DNA from: Buttiauxella sp. A111
GTDB taxonomy: Bacteria > Pseudomonadota > Gammaproteobacteria > Enterobacterales > Enterobacteriaceae
Assembly: GCF_014189855.1 (NCBI RefSeq)
Contig: NZ_BJFN01000004.1
Location: 124,001-188,000 of the forward strand
Direction: 5' to 3'
DNA length: 64,000 nt
Positions within the stretch are counted from its first letter, which is position 1. Each line of letters starts with the position of its first letter. The notes under the pieces are model-generated. The model ran no database searches. It saw only the letters and a program-made list of their open reading frames with translations, and was not told where the DNA came from. Shown one piece after another: positions 1 through 9,001 of this stretch. Position numbers and translations under genes: made by a program.

Positions 1-837
1 GTGGCTCAGATGCAACGCGGTGGTAGCAAGGGCCGAAATACCAAACGAGAAGCTCCAGAACGACGCGTTAAATGGCTGCGACAAATACCAGGGTATCAGG
101 CGCAACGTAAACAGCAGTTGCAGCAGTCCATAACCAAACAGCATTTTGGCGAAGAAATCCGGGTTTCCACCGTTAACACTCAGGTAAGCATTACACGCCA
201 CCAGCGCCGGAGCGAGCTGAATACCTAATGATGAACGCGTGGGAGCGGGCAACTCACCGCCACTTCGCAAACGCTGCAAAATCGCAGGTTCCAGACTCAA
301 CCAGGAAAACACCCCCGCCCCGAAGAATAAAATCCCAAGGTCATGATACCCCAACGCTCCGCAAGCCATGGCACTGATGAAATTATTTGCGACTGTCGGC
401 AAATAAAGGCCGGGCGTGGTGTCACTCGCCGGAAGACGGCCTCGCCACAGTCCCGCACTTTGCCAGGCAGCGTAAATCAATTGCACCAACGCGCCGAAGG
501 CAAACAACCCTACAGCAAGAGGACGAATATAAGGCTCAACTGCGATCGCAACCAGCATCGTGGTTGCAGGGAACAAGCTGACAAAGCTCCCCTTTAAACT
601 GTGGTTAGCTTCTTCGAGAACGCTCTGCGGATATTTCACCAGACGCATAATAAAAGCCGCTGCCAATGCCAGCCAGATGGCAATCGCCAGGCTCTCTAAC
701 GCATCACCAATGACTGGCGATACCGACCAGACTTTAGCGGCATAACGCCACGCGAAACCCATGCCGATAACGCCAAGGACGATACCAAAATACCCTGCCG
801 GGAGATTTAGCATGGTACGAATTGCTGACTTATTCAT
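1..837 (-). CDS. tehA: TehA, tellurite-resistance/SLAC1-type anion channel (partial, C-terminus outside window)
   Basis: The reverse strand reads an open frame of 279 codons from an ATG at 837 to the window edge. The protein begins [20 protein letters not shown] and is a run of hydrophobic segments. Landmarks include [34 protein letters not shown] and [20 protein letters not shown]. These match E. coli TehA (330 residues) almost throughout, so about 50 C-terminal residues lie outside. TehA belongs to the ten-helix SLAC1 channel family of the inner membrane. In E. coli it is linked to tellurite and cationic-dye resistance together with the methyltransferase TehB. tehB would be expected beyond position 1. 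The divergent neighbour is ydcK, as in E. coli. Confident call; the physiological substrate is not shown by the sequence. Confidence 0.95.
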   Translation of the reverse strand, partial: MNKSAIRTMLNLPAGYFGIVLGVIGMGFAWRYAAKVWSVSPVIGDALESLAIAIWLALAAAFIMRLVKYPQSVLEEANHSLKGSFVSLFPATTMLVAIAVEPYIRPLAVGLFAFGALVQLIYAAWQSAGLWRGRLPASDTTPGLYLPTVANNFISAMACGALGYHDLGILFFGAGVFSWLSLEPAILQRLRSGGELPAPTRSSLGIQLAPALVACNAYLSVNGGNPDFFAKMLFGYGLLQLLFTLRLIPWYLSQPFNASFWSFSFGISALATTALHLSH

Positions 838-957
838 TAATTTGAAATCTTAAAATTTATTTTAGATCGTATTTTATGCGAATGCGCGTCAGAACGCCAT
901 CTGGGGATTTACCTGCTACGTTTTAAGCAGAGTCTGGAAAACACTGAGGCGAATCGG

Positions 958-1887
958 ATGAACAAGTATCAGCTAACGGGTGATGCGAGGCTACATGATT
1001 ATCTGATTGATGGAAAAAAGCAGCAGGTCAAACTGTGGCAGGTCATGGCACTTTGTGATTTCGCCGATGTTAAAGCCGGGCAACTAGGCGGGTGGATTGA
1101 AAACGAAGACAATCTCAGTCAGCACGGCCATTGCTGGATATATGGCAGCGAATGCGTGGTTTATGGCGGCTCAAGTGTCGCTGATGATGCGCAAATTCAC
1201 GGCAGCTCTACCCTATGCCACCAGGCACACGTCAGCGGAAAAAGTTTCGTGGAACAATCACTGATCAGCGGTGAATGCCATATTTTCGATGCTGCTCGCA
1301 TTCTGAATGGCAGCCAGATCATTGCCGTTCGCGGGCTGACCGCCGACGAAGACCAGTTACTGAAAATTTATGGAAACGCCACGGTTAACGCTTCCCGCGT
1401 GGTGCATCAGGCACAAATTTTTGGCCATGCCATCGTTAACAATGCTTTTATTGAACATCGTGCTGAAGTCTTCGGCCATGCCGTTCTGGAAGGCAACGAC
1501 GAGAACAATATCTGGGTTTGCGACTGTGCTCGTGTTTTTGATAATGCACGAATTATTGCCGGGCGCGGTGACGACCAAATCCCAACAATTCGATACTCCT
1601 CGCAAGTTTATGGTAACGCGCTGATTGAAGGTGATTGCGTCTTAAAGCACCAGGTGAATATTTTCGATGACGCCACGCTTATCGGCGGGCCTATTCAGCT
1701 AGACAACCAGGTGCAAATCTACGGGCAGGCGCGCGTTACCGGCAATGTGCTCATCGAGAATAATGTGCAGATTTACGATAAAGCCGCCGTTGACGGGCTG
1801 GGCGGCGAACTCATTCATATTCGCGGAATTAAAGATATTAACGGCGAACAACGTATTACGCGTTCACCGTTCTATGGGTTGTTTTAA
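958..1887 (+). CDS. ydcK: YdcK-like hexapeptide-repeat (left-handed beta-helix) protein
   Basis: 309 residues starting MNKYQLTGDARLHDYLIDGK, with a GAGG-like ribosome site just before the ATG. The body is a long series of six-residue turns of the hexapeptide-transferase type, for example VTGNVLIENNVQIYDKAAV and HQAQIFGHAIVNNAFIEHRA. Such turns build a left-handed beta-helix. The order tehA-ydcK-rimL is the E. coli order, and segments such as FIEHRAEVF and YSSQV are shared with E. coli YdcK (326 residues as I recall). The family is annotated as a putative acyl or acetyl transferase, but no substrate is established. The gene is slightly shorter than the E. coli version, with no sign of decay. 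Confidence 0.9.
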   Translation: MNKYQLTGDARLHDYLIDGKKQQVKLWQVMALCDFADVKAGQLGGWIENEDNLSQHGHCWIYGSECVVYGGSSVADDAQIHGSSTLCHQAHVSGKSFVEQSLISGECHIFDAARILNGSQIIAVRGLTADEDQLLKIYGNATVNASRVVHQAQIFGHAIVNNAFIEHRAEVFGHAVLEGNDENNIWVCDCARVFDNARIIAGRGDDQIPTIRYSSQVYGNALIEGDCVLKHQVNIFDDATLIGGPIQLDNQVQIYGQARVTGNVLIENNVQIYDKAAVDGLGGELIHIRGIKDINGEQRITRSPFYGLF

Positions 1888-1910
1888 GAAAGGCGTTCGG
1901 ATGAAACAAT

Positions 1911-2474
1911 TTATTCCACACTGCCTACAATCCGCCCATAAATATTCTGGTCATGAAACTCGCCGTTTAAAAATTCGGCTTGCTTCAGACAACCTTCAAG
2001 GATGAAACCATTGCGTAACGCAACCTGATTACTGGCCAAATTGCTGACGATGCACTTAATCACAAAGCGGCGCACCACACCTTCGCGGGCATATTTTTCC
2101 ACAATCGCCTGTATCGCGCGGGAAATAATCCCTTGCCCCTGGGCGTCTTTATCCAACCAGTAACCGATGTAAGCCACTTTATTGGTGGGCTCAATCTGGT
2201 TAAACGAAATGACCCCAACCATTTTCTGGTGCAGGAAGATCAGGAACATTTTCGCGTAGCCGCGATGATGCAGTATGTAATTGCCCTGCGCCATTTTGCG
2301 CGAGTCTTCGACCGACAGCACATATTGCGGCCAGTCCATCGCCGTTTGTAGCCAGGTTTTATTCTTCTGCACCAGAGCAAAAATCTCATCCGCGAAACGT
2401 TCATGAATAGAGTGCAGCGTCATGCCGTCGTCAATGTTAATCAGATCGTCTTGCCAGTTATCGGAATCCCGCAC
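1911..2474 (-). CDS. rimL: RimL, ribosomal protein L7/L12 N-alpha-acetyltransferase
   Basis: 187 residues of GNAT fold. Shared landmarks with E. coli RimL are KNKTWLQ, HRGYAKMF, GVISFNQIEP, the acetyl-CoA loop region GYWLDKDAQGQGIIS and the C-terminal NQVALRNGFILEGCLKQAEF. RimL acetylates the N-terminal serine of L12 to make L7. The chosen start is GTG at 2474, preceded on the coding strand by AAGGAGAG at a good distance. The next in-frame ATG would delete about 17 residues that align with the E. coli N-terminus. The gene runs convergent to ydcK with 23 bases between the stops. In E. coli ydcH lies between rimL and opgD. Here ydcH is missing and hpxO occupies that interval. Confidence 0.95.
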   Translation of the reverse strand: MRDSDNWQDDLINIDDGMTLHSIHERFADEIFALVQKNKTWLQTAMDWPQYVLSVEDSRKMAQGNYILHHRGYAKMFLIFLHQKMVGVISFNQIEPTNKVAYIGYWLDKDAQGQGIISRAIQAIVEKYAREGVVRRFVIKCIVSNLASNQVALRNGFILEGCLKQAEFLNGEFHDQNIYGRIVGSVE

Positions 2475-2656
2475 CCCGTCTCTCCTTTTTTCTCTATCAG
2501 AGGGAAATCATGGTGCAGAAAAAGCCATTGCACCACTGCTACTCCCCACAATTGCACAATGAATTTGCGATACACGGTTTACCGTCGCTGATCTGAACGA
2601 TTCGCCACGCTGGTATAGATATTGCTTTACATCTTTGTAACCTAAAGGAGACACAG

Positions 2657-3814
2657 ATGAAAGCGATCATAATAGGCGGCGGCATTGGTGGACTTACGGC
2701 GGCAATAGCCCTGAAAAGATGTGGCATGACAACGGAAGTCTATGAAGCAGTTAAAGAAATTAAACCCGTCGGTGCGGCGATTTCAATTTGGCCTAATGGC
2801 GTGAAATGTCTGAACTGGCTGGGTATGAAAGAACCGCTCCAGCAACTTGGCGGGACCATGGAATTTATGGCCTACAAAGAGTGTGTTGACGGCCAAACTC
2901 TGACCCGTTTTAGTCTCGATCCTTTAATCAAAAGTGTGGGTGAACGCCCCTATCCTGTCGCGCGGGCCGAGCTGCAAGAGATGCTGATGGATACCTATGG
3001 CCGCGAGGATATTCAGTTTGGCAAACGCGTAGCTAAGGTTGAAGAGTTTGATGGCGGTGTTCGGGCCTTTTTTGAAGATGGGCATGTAGCCGTTGGCGAT
3101 GTATTAATTGCCGCTGATGGCACGCATTCTGCGATTCGGCCTTATGTTCTTGGACATCAGACAGAACGCCGTTATGCCGGCTATGTGAACTGGAACGGCC
3201 TGGTAGAAATTGACGAATCTATTGCTCCGGCCAATCAATGGACGACGTTTGTTGGTGAAGGTAAACGAGTTTCTTTAATGCCCGTTGCCGGTAATCGCTT
3301 CTATTTCTTCTTTGATGTGCCCTTAGAAAAAGGCTTACCTGAAGATCGCAACACCGTAAAAGCTGATTTAACACGCTATTTTTCCGGCTGGGCGCCCGCT
3401 GTTCAAAAATTGATTTCAGCCATTGACCCTGACACCACTAACCGAATAGAAATTCATGATATCGAGCCATTTATGCAGCTGGTACGTGGGCGCGTTGCGC
3501 TACTTGGCGACTCAGGTCATAGCACCACACCTGATATTGGTCAAGGGGGGTGCGCAGCAATGGAAGACGCCGTGGTGCTGGCGGTCGCATTGCAAACCAA
3601 CTCACTAGGTATCGAAGATGCGCTACTGCGTTATCAGGAAAAACGCGCTTATCGTGTTAAAGATCTGGTACTTAAAGCGCGTAAACGCTGCGATGTGACT
3701 CACGGGAAAGATATGAGTGTCACACACAGTTGGTACGAAGAATTGAAAAGTGAAACCGGCGAACGGGTACTTTCCGGGATGCGGGAAACCATTCTCGGTG
3801 GGCCGCTGGAGTGA
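2657..3814 (+). CDS. hpxO: HpxO, FAD-dependent urate hydroxylase
   Basis: 385 residues of the flavin aromatic hydroxylase family. The N-terminal dinucleotide motif is GGGIGGLTAA (7-16). The second FAD motif is LLGDSGHSTTPDIGQGG near residue 290. The sequence follows Klebsiella HpxO closely, for example YAGYVNWNGLVEID and WTTFVGEGKRVSLMP. The two HpxO active-site residues known from Klebsiella, Arg204 and Tyr216, fall at exactly those positions here. HpxO hydroxylates uric acid to 5-hydroxyisourate using NADH and oxygen, in the cytoplasm. In Klebsiella it sits within an hpx purine-catabolism cluster. Here it stands alone between rimL and opgD, divergent from rimL, so its partners must lie elsewhere. 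A strong AAAGGAGA ribosome site precedes the ATG. Confidence 0.9.
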   Translation: MKAIIIGGGIGGLTAAIALKRCGMTTEVYEAVKEIKPVGAAISIWPNGVKCLNWLGMKEPLQQLGGTMEFMAYKECVDGQTLTRFSLDPLIKSVGERPYPVARAELQEMLMDTYGREDIQFGKRVAKVEEFDGGVRAFFEDGHVAVGDVLIAADGTHSAIRPYVLGHQTERRYAGYVNWNGLVEIDESIAPANQWTTFVGEGKRVSLMPVAGNRFYFFFDVPLEKGLPEDRNTVKADLTRYFSGWAPAVQKLISAIDPDTTNRIEIHDIEPFMQLVRGRVALLGDSGHSTTPDIGQGGCAAMEDAVVLAVALQTNSLGIEDALLRYQEKRAYRVKDLVLKARKRCDVTHGKDMSVTHSWYEELKSETGERVLSGMRETILGGPLE

Positions 3815-3895
3815 TACCTGACACTGACTATTTCGGATGCCGCTTAAGCTTATTTGACCTGGCTAAACAGTTCGCGCATGTGAGATCCAGACTTT

Positions 3896-3920
3896 AAAAA
3901 GCCCCGTATTTCTACGGGGC
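3896..3920 (-). terminator. Rho-independent terminator of opgD
   Basis: An 8-base perfect stem (GCCCCGTA/TACGGGGC, loop of four) lies 13 bases past the opgD stop. Read on the reverse strand it is followed by five T residues. There is no T-run on the forward side, so it serves opgD and not hpxO. Confidence 0.9.
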
Positions 3921-3932
3921 CATCTGGCTTAC

Positions 3933-5588
3933 TTATTTCATTATGCGGTCATCAACGTATTTACGCTTATCCGGTGCTGGTGGGAAGTAGTGATATAACC
4001 AGGTTTCACTGATGGCATCCCCCTGACAGCGCAGGAACATACGCATATCGACCGGGTCGGTAGAGTCGTCAGTCGGATACCAGTCAAACAGTATGCGGTA
4101 GCCGTTGAATGGCTCGACATACAAAATTTCAATCTGTTTGGCTTCGCCATTAGACAAAGTGATAACCGGCTCAATCCCTTTCGGTGCCGCCGCTTTCAAA
4201 TCACCGCCAATAAAATCAATCGCGAAACGACGTGACCATTTCTCCGGGAAGTGCTCGCCTGGCGCCCAACCTTCCGGGAAGCTGCCCATGCCGGTACGCG
4301 TCGCGTAAACGCGTGCCAGCGGCGATTGGATCGGTGGCAATCCGCTCCAGTACAAACGGTATTTAAACTCCAGTTCGTCCCCAGCTTTCACCGCTTTTTC
4401 CGGCTGCCAGAAGCAGACGATGTTATCCAGTGTTTCACCCGTGGTTGGGATTTCCATCAGACCAATTGTGCCCTTGCCCCACTTGTTAAGCGGCTCAACC
4501 CACAGGCTTGGACGTTTGTTATACCACCCCATAATGTCCTGGTAGTTAGCAAACTCATGGTCTAATTGCAGCAAACCAAACCCTTTCGGGTTGTTGTCGG
4601 TGTAGGCGTTGTACTGCAACTTCTGCGGGTTATTCAGCGGGCGCGTCACCCATTCTCCGTTGCCACGCCACATCGCCAGGCGATCGGAGTCGTGAATTTG
4701 CGGGTGAATGGTGTCGCACATCCGACGTTCGTTGGTGCCACAAGCAAACATACTGGTCATCGGTGCGATGCCGAGCTGTTTAATATCTTCGCGCGCATAC
4801 AGGTGATTATCGACATCCATCACCACGCGTTCAGCTTCACAACGGATGGTAAATTTATATGCTCCGGTGACGCTTGCGCTATCGAGCAGTGCGTAAACCA
4901 CAAACTGGGTATCGCCCGCTTTCGCGGTTTCAAACCAAAATGAGGTAAAGTCCGGGAACTCTTCGAGTTGGTCGGTATAGGTATTTACCGCCAGTCCACG
5001 GGCAGATAAGCCGTATTGATAAGTGTTATCTACCGCACGGAAATAACTCGCGCCGAGGAAGGAAACCACGTCGCGGCGTGCCAGTTCCGGTGCTTTAAAG
5101 GCTTTAAAACCGGCAAAGCCGAGATCAATCTGGCCTTCAAGCTGTTTGGTATCTACGCCCGCATCGTTGTAATTAAACAACTCCGGGCGGAAGTGAATTT
5201 CACGTGCCTGATGCGATGACGGGTCCACCGAGAACATGCGCACACGGCGACGGAAGCCCATCCCCACGTGGAAAAACTGCACATCAAGCTGGCGGTTTTC
5301 AATGTTATTCCACAGAGAATGGCCGGCATCATATTGAATCGCGTTGTAAGCCTGAGGCGTTAAATTTGCCAGGGTGTCAGGCAATGGACGTGGTTTTCCG
5401 ACCCAGGGTTTCTTCGACAGGTCATGGGCCATTGATTGGAGCACAGTGAAATCGAACGAAGTGGTACGACCATCGGCAATTTCAGACTCTGACGCGTAAG
5501 CGGCGCGTGAGAATAGCGTGGCAAGTGAAGTTGTGCCGCTGACTGCGGCGAGAGCCATGGAGGCTTTGATAAAACGTCTGCGGTTCAT
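3933..5588 (-). CDS. opgD: OpgD (MdoD), periplasmic glucans biosynthesis protein, Tat-exported
   Basis: 551 residues from the ATG at 5588, the same length as E. coli OpgD. The start gives [10 protein letters not shown], a twin-arginine (RRxFIK) leader followed by a hydrophobic stretch and AAYAS cleavage region, so export is through the Tat system. An upstream in-frame start at 5630 would only add residues before the Tat motif and is rejected. The body matches OpgD/OpgG, for example [19 protein letters not shown] and [19 protein letters not shown]. OpgD acts in the periplasm and controls the backbone structure of osmoregulated periplasmic glucans. In E. coli its upstream neighbour is ydcJ. Here a 19-kb accessory block separates the two. 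Confidence 0.97.
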   Translation of the reverse strand: MNRRRFIKASMALAAVSGTTSLATLFSRAAYASESEIADGRTTSFDFTVLQSMAHDLSKKPWVGKPRPLPDTLANLTPQAYNAIQYDAGHSLWNNIENRQLDVQFFHVGMGFRRRVRMFSVDPSSHQAREIHFRPELFNYNDAGVDTKQLEGQIDLGFAGFKAFKAPELARRDVVSFLGASYFRAVDNTYQYGLSARGLAVNTYTDQLEEFPDFTSFWFETAKAGDTQFVVYALLDSASVTGAYKFTIRCEAERVVMDVDNHLYAREDIKQLGIAPMTSMFACGTNERRMCDTIHPQIHDSDRLAMWRGNGEWVTRPLNNPQKLQYNAYTDNNPKGFGLLQLDHEFANYQDIMGWYNKRPSLWVEPLNKWGKGTIGLMEIPTTGETLDNIVCFWQPEKAVKAGDELEFKYRLYWSGLPPIQSPLARVYATRTGMGSFPEGWAPGEHFPEKWSRRFAIDFIGGDLKAAAPKGIEPVITLSNGEAKQIEILYVEPFNGYRILFDWYPTDDSTDPVDMRMFLRCQGDAISETWLYHYFPPAPDKRKYVDDRIMK

Positions 5589-5634
5589 GCCTGAAAAATA
5601 GTCCTTCTTTGTCGATGTGTTTCGCCCCACCGGC

Positions 5635-5760
5635 TATACCCGTCATACTTCAAGCCACAGGTGCGTTGGCTGCGACCATGCGCCCCAGTCACATAGTTAT
5701 CTATGCTCCTGGGGACTTATGCTCTGGCCGCCTTCCTGCGGCTCGAATTATTTGGGTATA
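5635..5760. repeat. 126-bp palindromic intergenic repeat, copy 1 (complete)
   Basis: The element starts TATACCCGTCATACTTCAAG and ends with the near-complement, finishing AATTATTTGGGTATA. Its two ends are inverted repeats and the centre (CACATAGTTATCTATG) is also palindromic. I recognise the end sequences as a repeat scattered through several Enterobacterales genomes, but I cannot assign a formal family name. Related sequences lie at 7893-7953 and 47014-47126 in this window. It sits in the opgD 5' region and would be transcribed as a long hairpin. Confidence 0.85.
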
Positions 5761-5866
5761 GAAGCTGTTAAGATCGCACACTCTAGACAATATTCACTGA
5801 AAAACCAATCAGAGACACAGACCTTTACGCATCGGCCCGCAATTTTTTCATGTACATGAGAATACG

Positions 5867-5897
5867 ATGAAAAAACGGCTCACAATGTGAGCCGTTA
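5867..5897 (-). terminator. Rho-independent terminator of the binding-protein gene
   Basis: A stem ACGGCTCACA/TGTGAGCCGT lies 15 bases downstream of the stop of the gene at 5912-6688. On the reverse strand it is followed by a run of six T residues. Confidence 0.88.
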
Positions 5898-5911
5898 ATC
5901 GGGTGATGCGC

Positions 5912-6688
5912 CTATTTTACGCTGACATCAATACCCGGGAAATACTTCTTCGCAAGCGCGGTAATCGTGCCGTCGGCGCGTACTTTTTCGATAGCTGTAT
6001 CCAACTGTTTCTTGGTTTGCTCATCGCCTTTACGCAGGCCATAACCAATCCCGCTGCCCAGAATCGTGTCATCGCTGACCGGTTTGCCGATAAAGCCAAA
6101 ACCTTTGCCCTGCGGCTTACTCAAGAAGCCCGCCTGGCCAGCTGCGGACATCACCAGCGACGCATCGATTCGGCCATTAAGCAAATCACCCCATGCCATA
6201 TTCTGGTCTTTGTAGGAAACGACGGTAACACCGTGTTTTTCCCAATGTTCCTTCGCATAGGTTTCCTGAATAGAACCCTGCAGAACACCGATGGTTTTGC
6301 CCTTCAGCCCTTCGGGTGTCGCTTCCATTCCACTGTCTAGCTTGCCCACTAATTGAGAAGGAATACGGTAGATTGGCTGGGTAAAATCAATACTTTTACG
6401 ACGCTGTTCGGTGATGTTCATTGCCGAGTTAATTGCATCGAATTTCTTCGCCACCAGCCCTGGAATTAACGCATCAAATGAGGTTTCTACCCATGTGCAT
6501 TTCAGGCTCGCCGCTTTACAAATCGCGTTCCCCAGGTCGATATCAAACCCTTCCAACTCCCCTGCCGAGTTACGGCTTTCAAAAGGTGGGTATTCAGCTT
6601 CCACGCCATAGCGCATTTCGCTTGCCGCAAATGTAGAGAATGAAGCACACATCCCAACCAACAAACTTAACGCATAAACTTTTTTCAT
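5912..6688 (-). CDS. Periplasmic amino-acid ABC transporter substrate-binding protein (HisJ/ArgT-like)
   Basis: 258 residues. The N-terminus MKKVYALSLLVGMCASFSTF followed by AASEM is a signal peptide. The mature part is a type 3 solute-binding protein. Landmarks are MRYGVEAEYPPFESRN, LEGFDIDLGNAIC, the ligand-region FDAINSAMNITEQRRKSIDF and GYGLRKGD. It resembles the lysine/arginine/ornithine and histidine binding proteins, but substrate cannot be decided from sequence. No permease or ATPase gene is next to it, so it must borrow a membrane complex. It lies 12 bases downstream of the aminotransferase gene and is probably co-transcribed with it, suggesting the imported amino acid feeds or responds to that enzyme. 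A terminator follows the stop. Confidence 0.85.
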   Translation of the reverse strand: MKKVYALSLLVGMCASFSTFAASEMRYGVEAEYPPFESRNSAGELEGFDIDLGNAICKAASLKCTWVETSFDALIPGLVAKKFDAINSAMNITEQRRKSIDFTQPIYRIPSQLVGKLDSGMEATPEGLKGKTIGVLQGSIQETYAKEHWEKHGVTVVSYKDQNMAWGDLLNGRIDASLVMSAAGQAGFLSKPQGKGFGFIGKPVSDDTILGSGIGYGLRKGDEQTKKQLDTAIEKVRADGTITALAKKYFPGIDVSVK

Positions 6689-6700
6689 TATGACCTCGTA

Positions 6701-7870
6701 TCAGCGTGGCTTAACCTGGCAAAGTGCCTGAGCACCCGCACGTAACGTAGCTTCATCTTTAGCAAATGACAAACGAATCAACTTGTTGTCTGTCCCATCG
6801 GTATAAAACGCGGAGAGCGGAATTGTCGCCACGCCATATTGAGTAATTAAACGTTTAACCATTTCACTGTCGGATTCATCGCTGAAATGACTGAACTTCG
6901 CCAACAGGAAGAACGAACCCGCACTTGGCAGCAGCTCGAATGGCGACTCCGCCAATAATGACTGCATTAAATCGCGTTTACGTTGATAAAACGCCGCCAG
7001 CGACAAATAGGTATCCGGGTTTGTCATATATTCAGCAAAGGCATGCTGCATTGGCGTATCGGCGGAGAACATCAGGAACTGATGCACTTTGCAGATTTCC
7101 GACATCAGCTCTGCGGGTGCCAGGCAATACCCCACGCGCCAGCCTGTCACATGGAAGGTTTTACCAAATGAGGAGACAATCACGCTGCGCTCGGCCAGCG
7201 CCGGATGCGTTGCCATGCCGTGATGGCGTTCACCATCAAACACGATGTGTTCATAGACTTCATCGGACAAAATAATGATGTCGGTATTGCGCGTCAGTGC
7301 CGCCAGCATTTCCAGATCGTGCGCGCTAAATACTTGTCCGCTTGGGTTGTGCGGCGTGTTAACGATGATCATGCGGGTACGTGGGCTAATGGCGGCACGT
7401 ACTTCGTCCCAGTTGACGGTGAAATCTGGCAACGCCAGTTTCAGTGCCACGGGTGTCGCCCCCTGCAGACGCACAATCGGCGCGTAGCTATCAAAAGACG
7501 GTTCGAAGTAAATCACCTCATCACCCGGATGGACTAACCCGCTGATGGCCGAATAAAGCCCTTCGCTGGCGCTGGCGGTGATTAAGATTTCATCATCAAC
7601 GTCATAACGTGAGCCGTAAAGCGTCGCCACTTTTTCAGCAATCAACGTTTTTAACGGCCTGTAACCGGTCATCGATGCATATTGGTTATGGTTATCCTGC
7701 ATCGCTTTAGTGACGCCTGCGATCAGTTGCGGGTCAGGTGAAAAATTAGGTGCGCCCTGAGAAAGATTGATGGCGTTATGTTGCGCCGAGAGTTGGCCGA
7801 TAACAGTAAAAATGGTGGTTCCAACATCCGGTAATTTTGAACGAAGTTGCACCGGGGTTTGCATAGTCAT
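6701..7870 (-). CDS. PLP-dependent aminotransferase, YbdL-like (methionine/aromatic preference likely)
   Basis: 389 residues of fold-type I class I aminotransferase. Motifs include INLSQGAPNFSPDP, TPHNPSGQVF, ILSDEVYEHIVFD and the PLP-lysine region SSFGKTFHVTGWRVGYCLAP. The closest relative I recognise is E. coli YbdL, a methionine-preferring 2-oxo-acid transaminase. The ATG at 7870 is preceded by AGGAG at five bases and gives MTMQTPVQLRSKLPDVGTTI. A longer frame to 7930 only reads through a decayed intergenic repeat, so it is rejected. The gene is divergent from a LysR regulator at 8055, a common arrangement for a regulator and its target. Identity as an aminotransferase is firm; the substrate is inferred. 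Confidence 0.88.
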   Translation of the reverse strand: MTMQTPVQLRSKLPDVGTTIFTVIGQLSAQHNAINLSQGAPNFSPDPQLIAGVTKAMQDNHNQYASMTGYRPLKTLIAEKVATLYGSRYDVDDEILITASASEGLYSAISGLVHPGDEVIYFEPSFDSYAPIVRLQGATPVALKLALPDFTVNWDEVRAAISPRTRMIIVNTPHNPSGQVFSAHDLEMLAALTRNTDIIILSDEVYEHIVFDGERHHGMATHPALAERSVIVSSFGKTFHVTGWRVGYCLAPAELMSEICKVHQFLMFSADTPMQHAFAEYMTNPDTYLSLAAFYQRKRDLMQSLLAESPFELLPSAGSFFLLAKFSHFSDESDSEMVKRLITQYGVATIPLSAFYTDGTDNKLIRLSFAKDEATLRAGAQALCQVKPR

Positions 7871-7892
7871 GGCCGCTCCTGTGAATTTGTGT

Positions 7893-7953
7893 TTATAGCC
7901 AAAATAATTCGAGTAGCAGACAACGCACATGCAACTTGAAGTATGACGGATAT
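7893..7953. repeat. Palindromic intergenic repeat, copy 2 (internally deleted)
   Basis: About 61 bases run from TATAGCCAAAATAATTCGAG to CAACTTGAAGTATGACGGAT. These are the two ends of the element seen intact at 5635-5760, with the middle half missing. It lies in the divergent promoter region between the aminotransferase and LysR genes. Confidence 0.75.
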
Positions 7954-8054
7954 ATTTGCATAACTATTCAAACTGTAACCGATTGCTACCACAATCGAAT
8001 TGTTGTCATAATAGCCATGCAAAAAATTCATAGCTCAATGGAGATCCATCACAT

Positions 8055-8915
8055 ATGCGGCGCAATTTTCCTCTGAATACGGTTGATGCTTTCCTGGTGA
8101 CGGCAAAACATTTGAATCTGACGCGCGCCGCCAAAGAGCTGTGTCTGACGCAAGGCGCGGTGAGCCGCAAAATATCCACCCTTGAAGAGTGGCTTGGCTA
8201 TTCGCTGTTTGATCGTCATGCCCGGGGATTGCATTTAACTCCTCAGGGAAACGCTCTGCTGCCAGAAATGCAGCACGCCTTTGAACATTTGTTGAGTGTC
8301 GCCAACAACGCCTGTCTGAAATCCCGTGTAATTCGCCTGAAAGCCCCGACCTGCGCCATGCGCTGGCTGGTGCCTAAGCTTGTGCAACTCGAGAGCGCCG
8401 CCCCTGACATTCAGGTGGAGTTAACCACCACGGTTGAACATGGGGTTAATTTCAAAAACGAGTCTTACGATGCCGCAATTATTTTCGGCCAGCCTGACAA
8501 CGGCGGCACGCTGCTGTTTGAGGAGTGCCTCACGCCGGTGATAAGCCAGCATTTGCTGCCAGATGAGCCGCTCACTGCCGACATCCTGAGCCGCTATACC
8601 TTTCTGCATCCGACTCGCGATCGTACCGATTGGTCACTGTGGCTGGCGCAAAATACCGACATCACGCCTGTTATGCATAAAAATCAACACTTCGACACTA
8701 TGGATTTAGCCATCAGCGCGGCGATTCAAGGATTTGGCATTGCGATCGCCGATGTGACGCTGGTGGCGGAAGATTTGCGACGGGGCAGATTGGTACAGCC
8801 GTTTGCAAGCAGTGTGAAAACCGGTGCGTGTTACCGCTTGTCTTTGCGTCCTGGCAACGAAAACGACGCTGGGTTGGAGTCGTTTAAAGCGGGGTTACTG
8901 ACGTTGAGTCTGTAG
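8055..8915 (+). CDS. LysR-type transcriptional regulator (GcvA/AmpR-like)
   Basis: 286 residues. The N-terminal winged helix-turn-helix covers about residues 5-65 (LNTVDAFLVTAKHLNLTRAA, LCLTQGAVSRKISTLEEWLG). The effector domain contains the GcvA-type VELTTTVEHGVNFKN and QGFGIAIADVTLVAEDLRRG segments. The gene is divergent from the aminotransferase/binding-protein pair with about 180 bases between the starts, so it probably controls them. The effector is unknown; an amino acid or its keto acid would fit. The intergenic region carries AT-rich half-sites, but I could not fix a single T-N11-A operator. Confidence 0.85.
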   Translation: MRRNFPLNTVDAFLVTAKHLNLTRAAKELCLTQGAVSRKISTLEEWLGYSLFDRHARGLHLTPQGNALLPEMQHAFEHLLSVANNACLKSRVIRLKAPTCAMRWLVPKLVQLESAAPDIQVELTTTVEHGVNFKNESYDAAIIFGQPDNGGTLLFEECLTPVISQHLLPDEPLTADILSRYTFLHPTRDRTDWSLWLAQNTDITPVMHKNQHFDTMDLAISAAIQGFGIAIADVTLVAEDLRRGRLVQPFASSVKTGACYRLSLRPGNENDAGLESFKAGLLTLSL

Positions 8916-9001
8916 GGTTCCGGCCTGTTAAATATATTATTTATGACGGAAGCGGTGAAGGTTCCGTTCACTTCAGAAATTCCGTTACATGCAACCACCG
9001 A

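Noticed and set aside
343-745. Forward frames opposite tehA
   Set aside because: They are antisense to a clear TehA frame and have no ribosome sites or family features.
3815-3932. ydcH between rimL and opgD, where E. coli has it
   Set aside because: No reading frame resembling YdcH occurs in 2475-2656 or 3815-3932.
7871-7930. N-terminal extension of the aminotransferase
   Set aside because: The extra residues translate a decayed intergenic repeat, and the ATG at 7870 has an ideal ribosome site.
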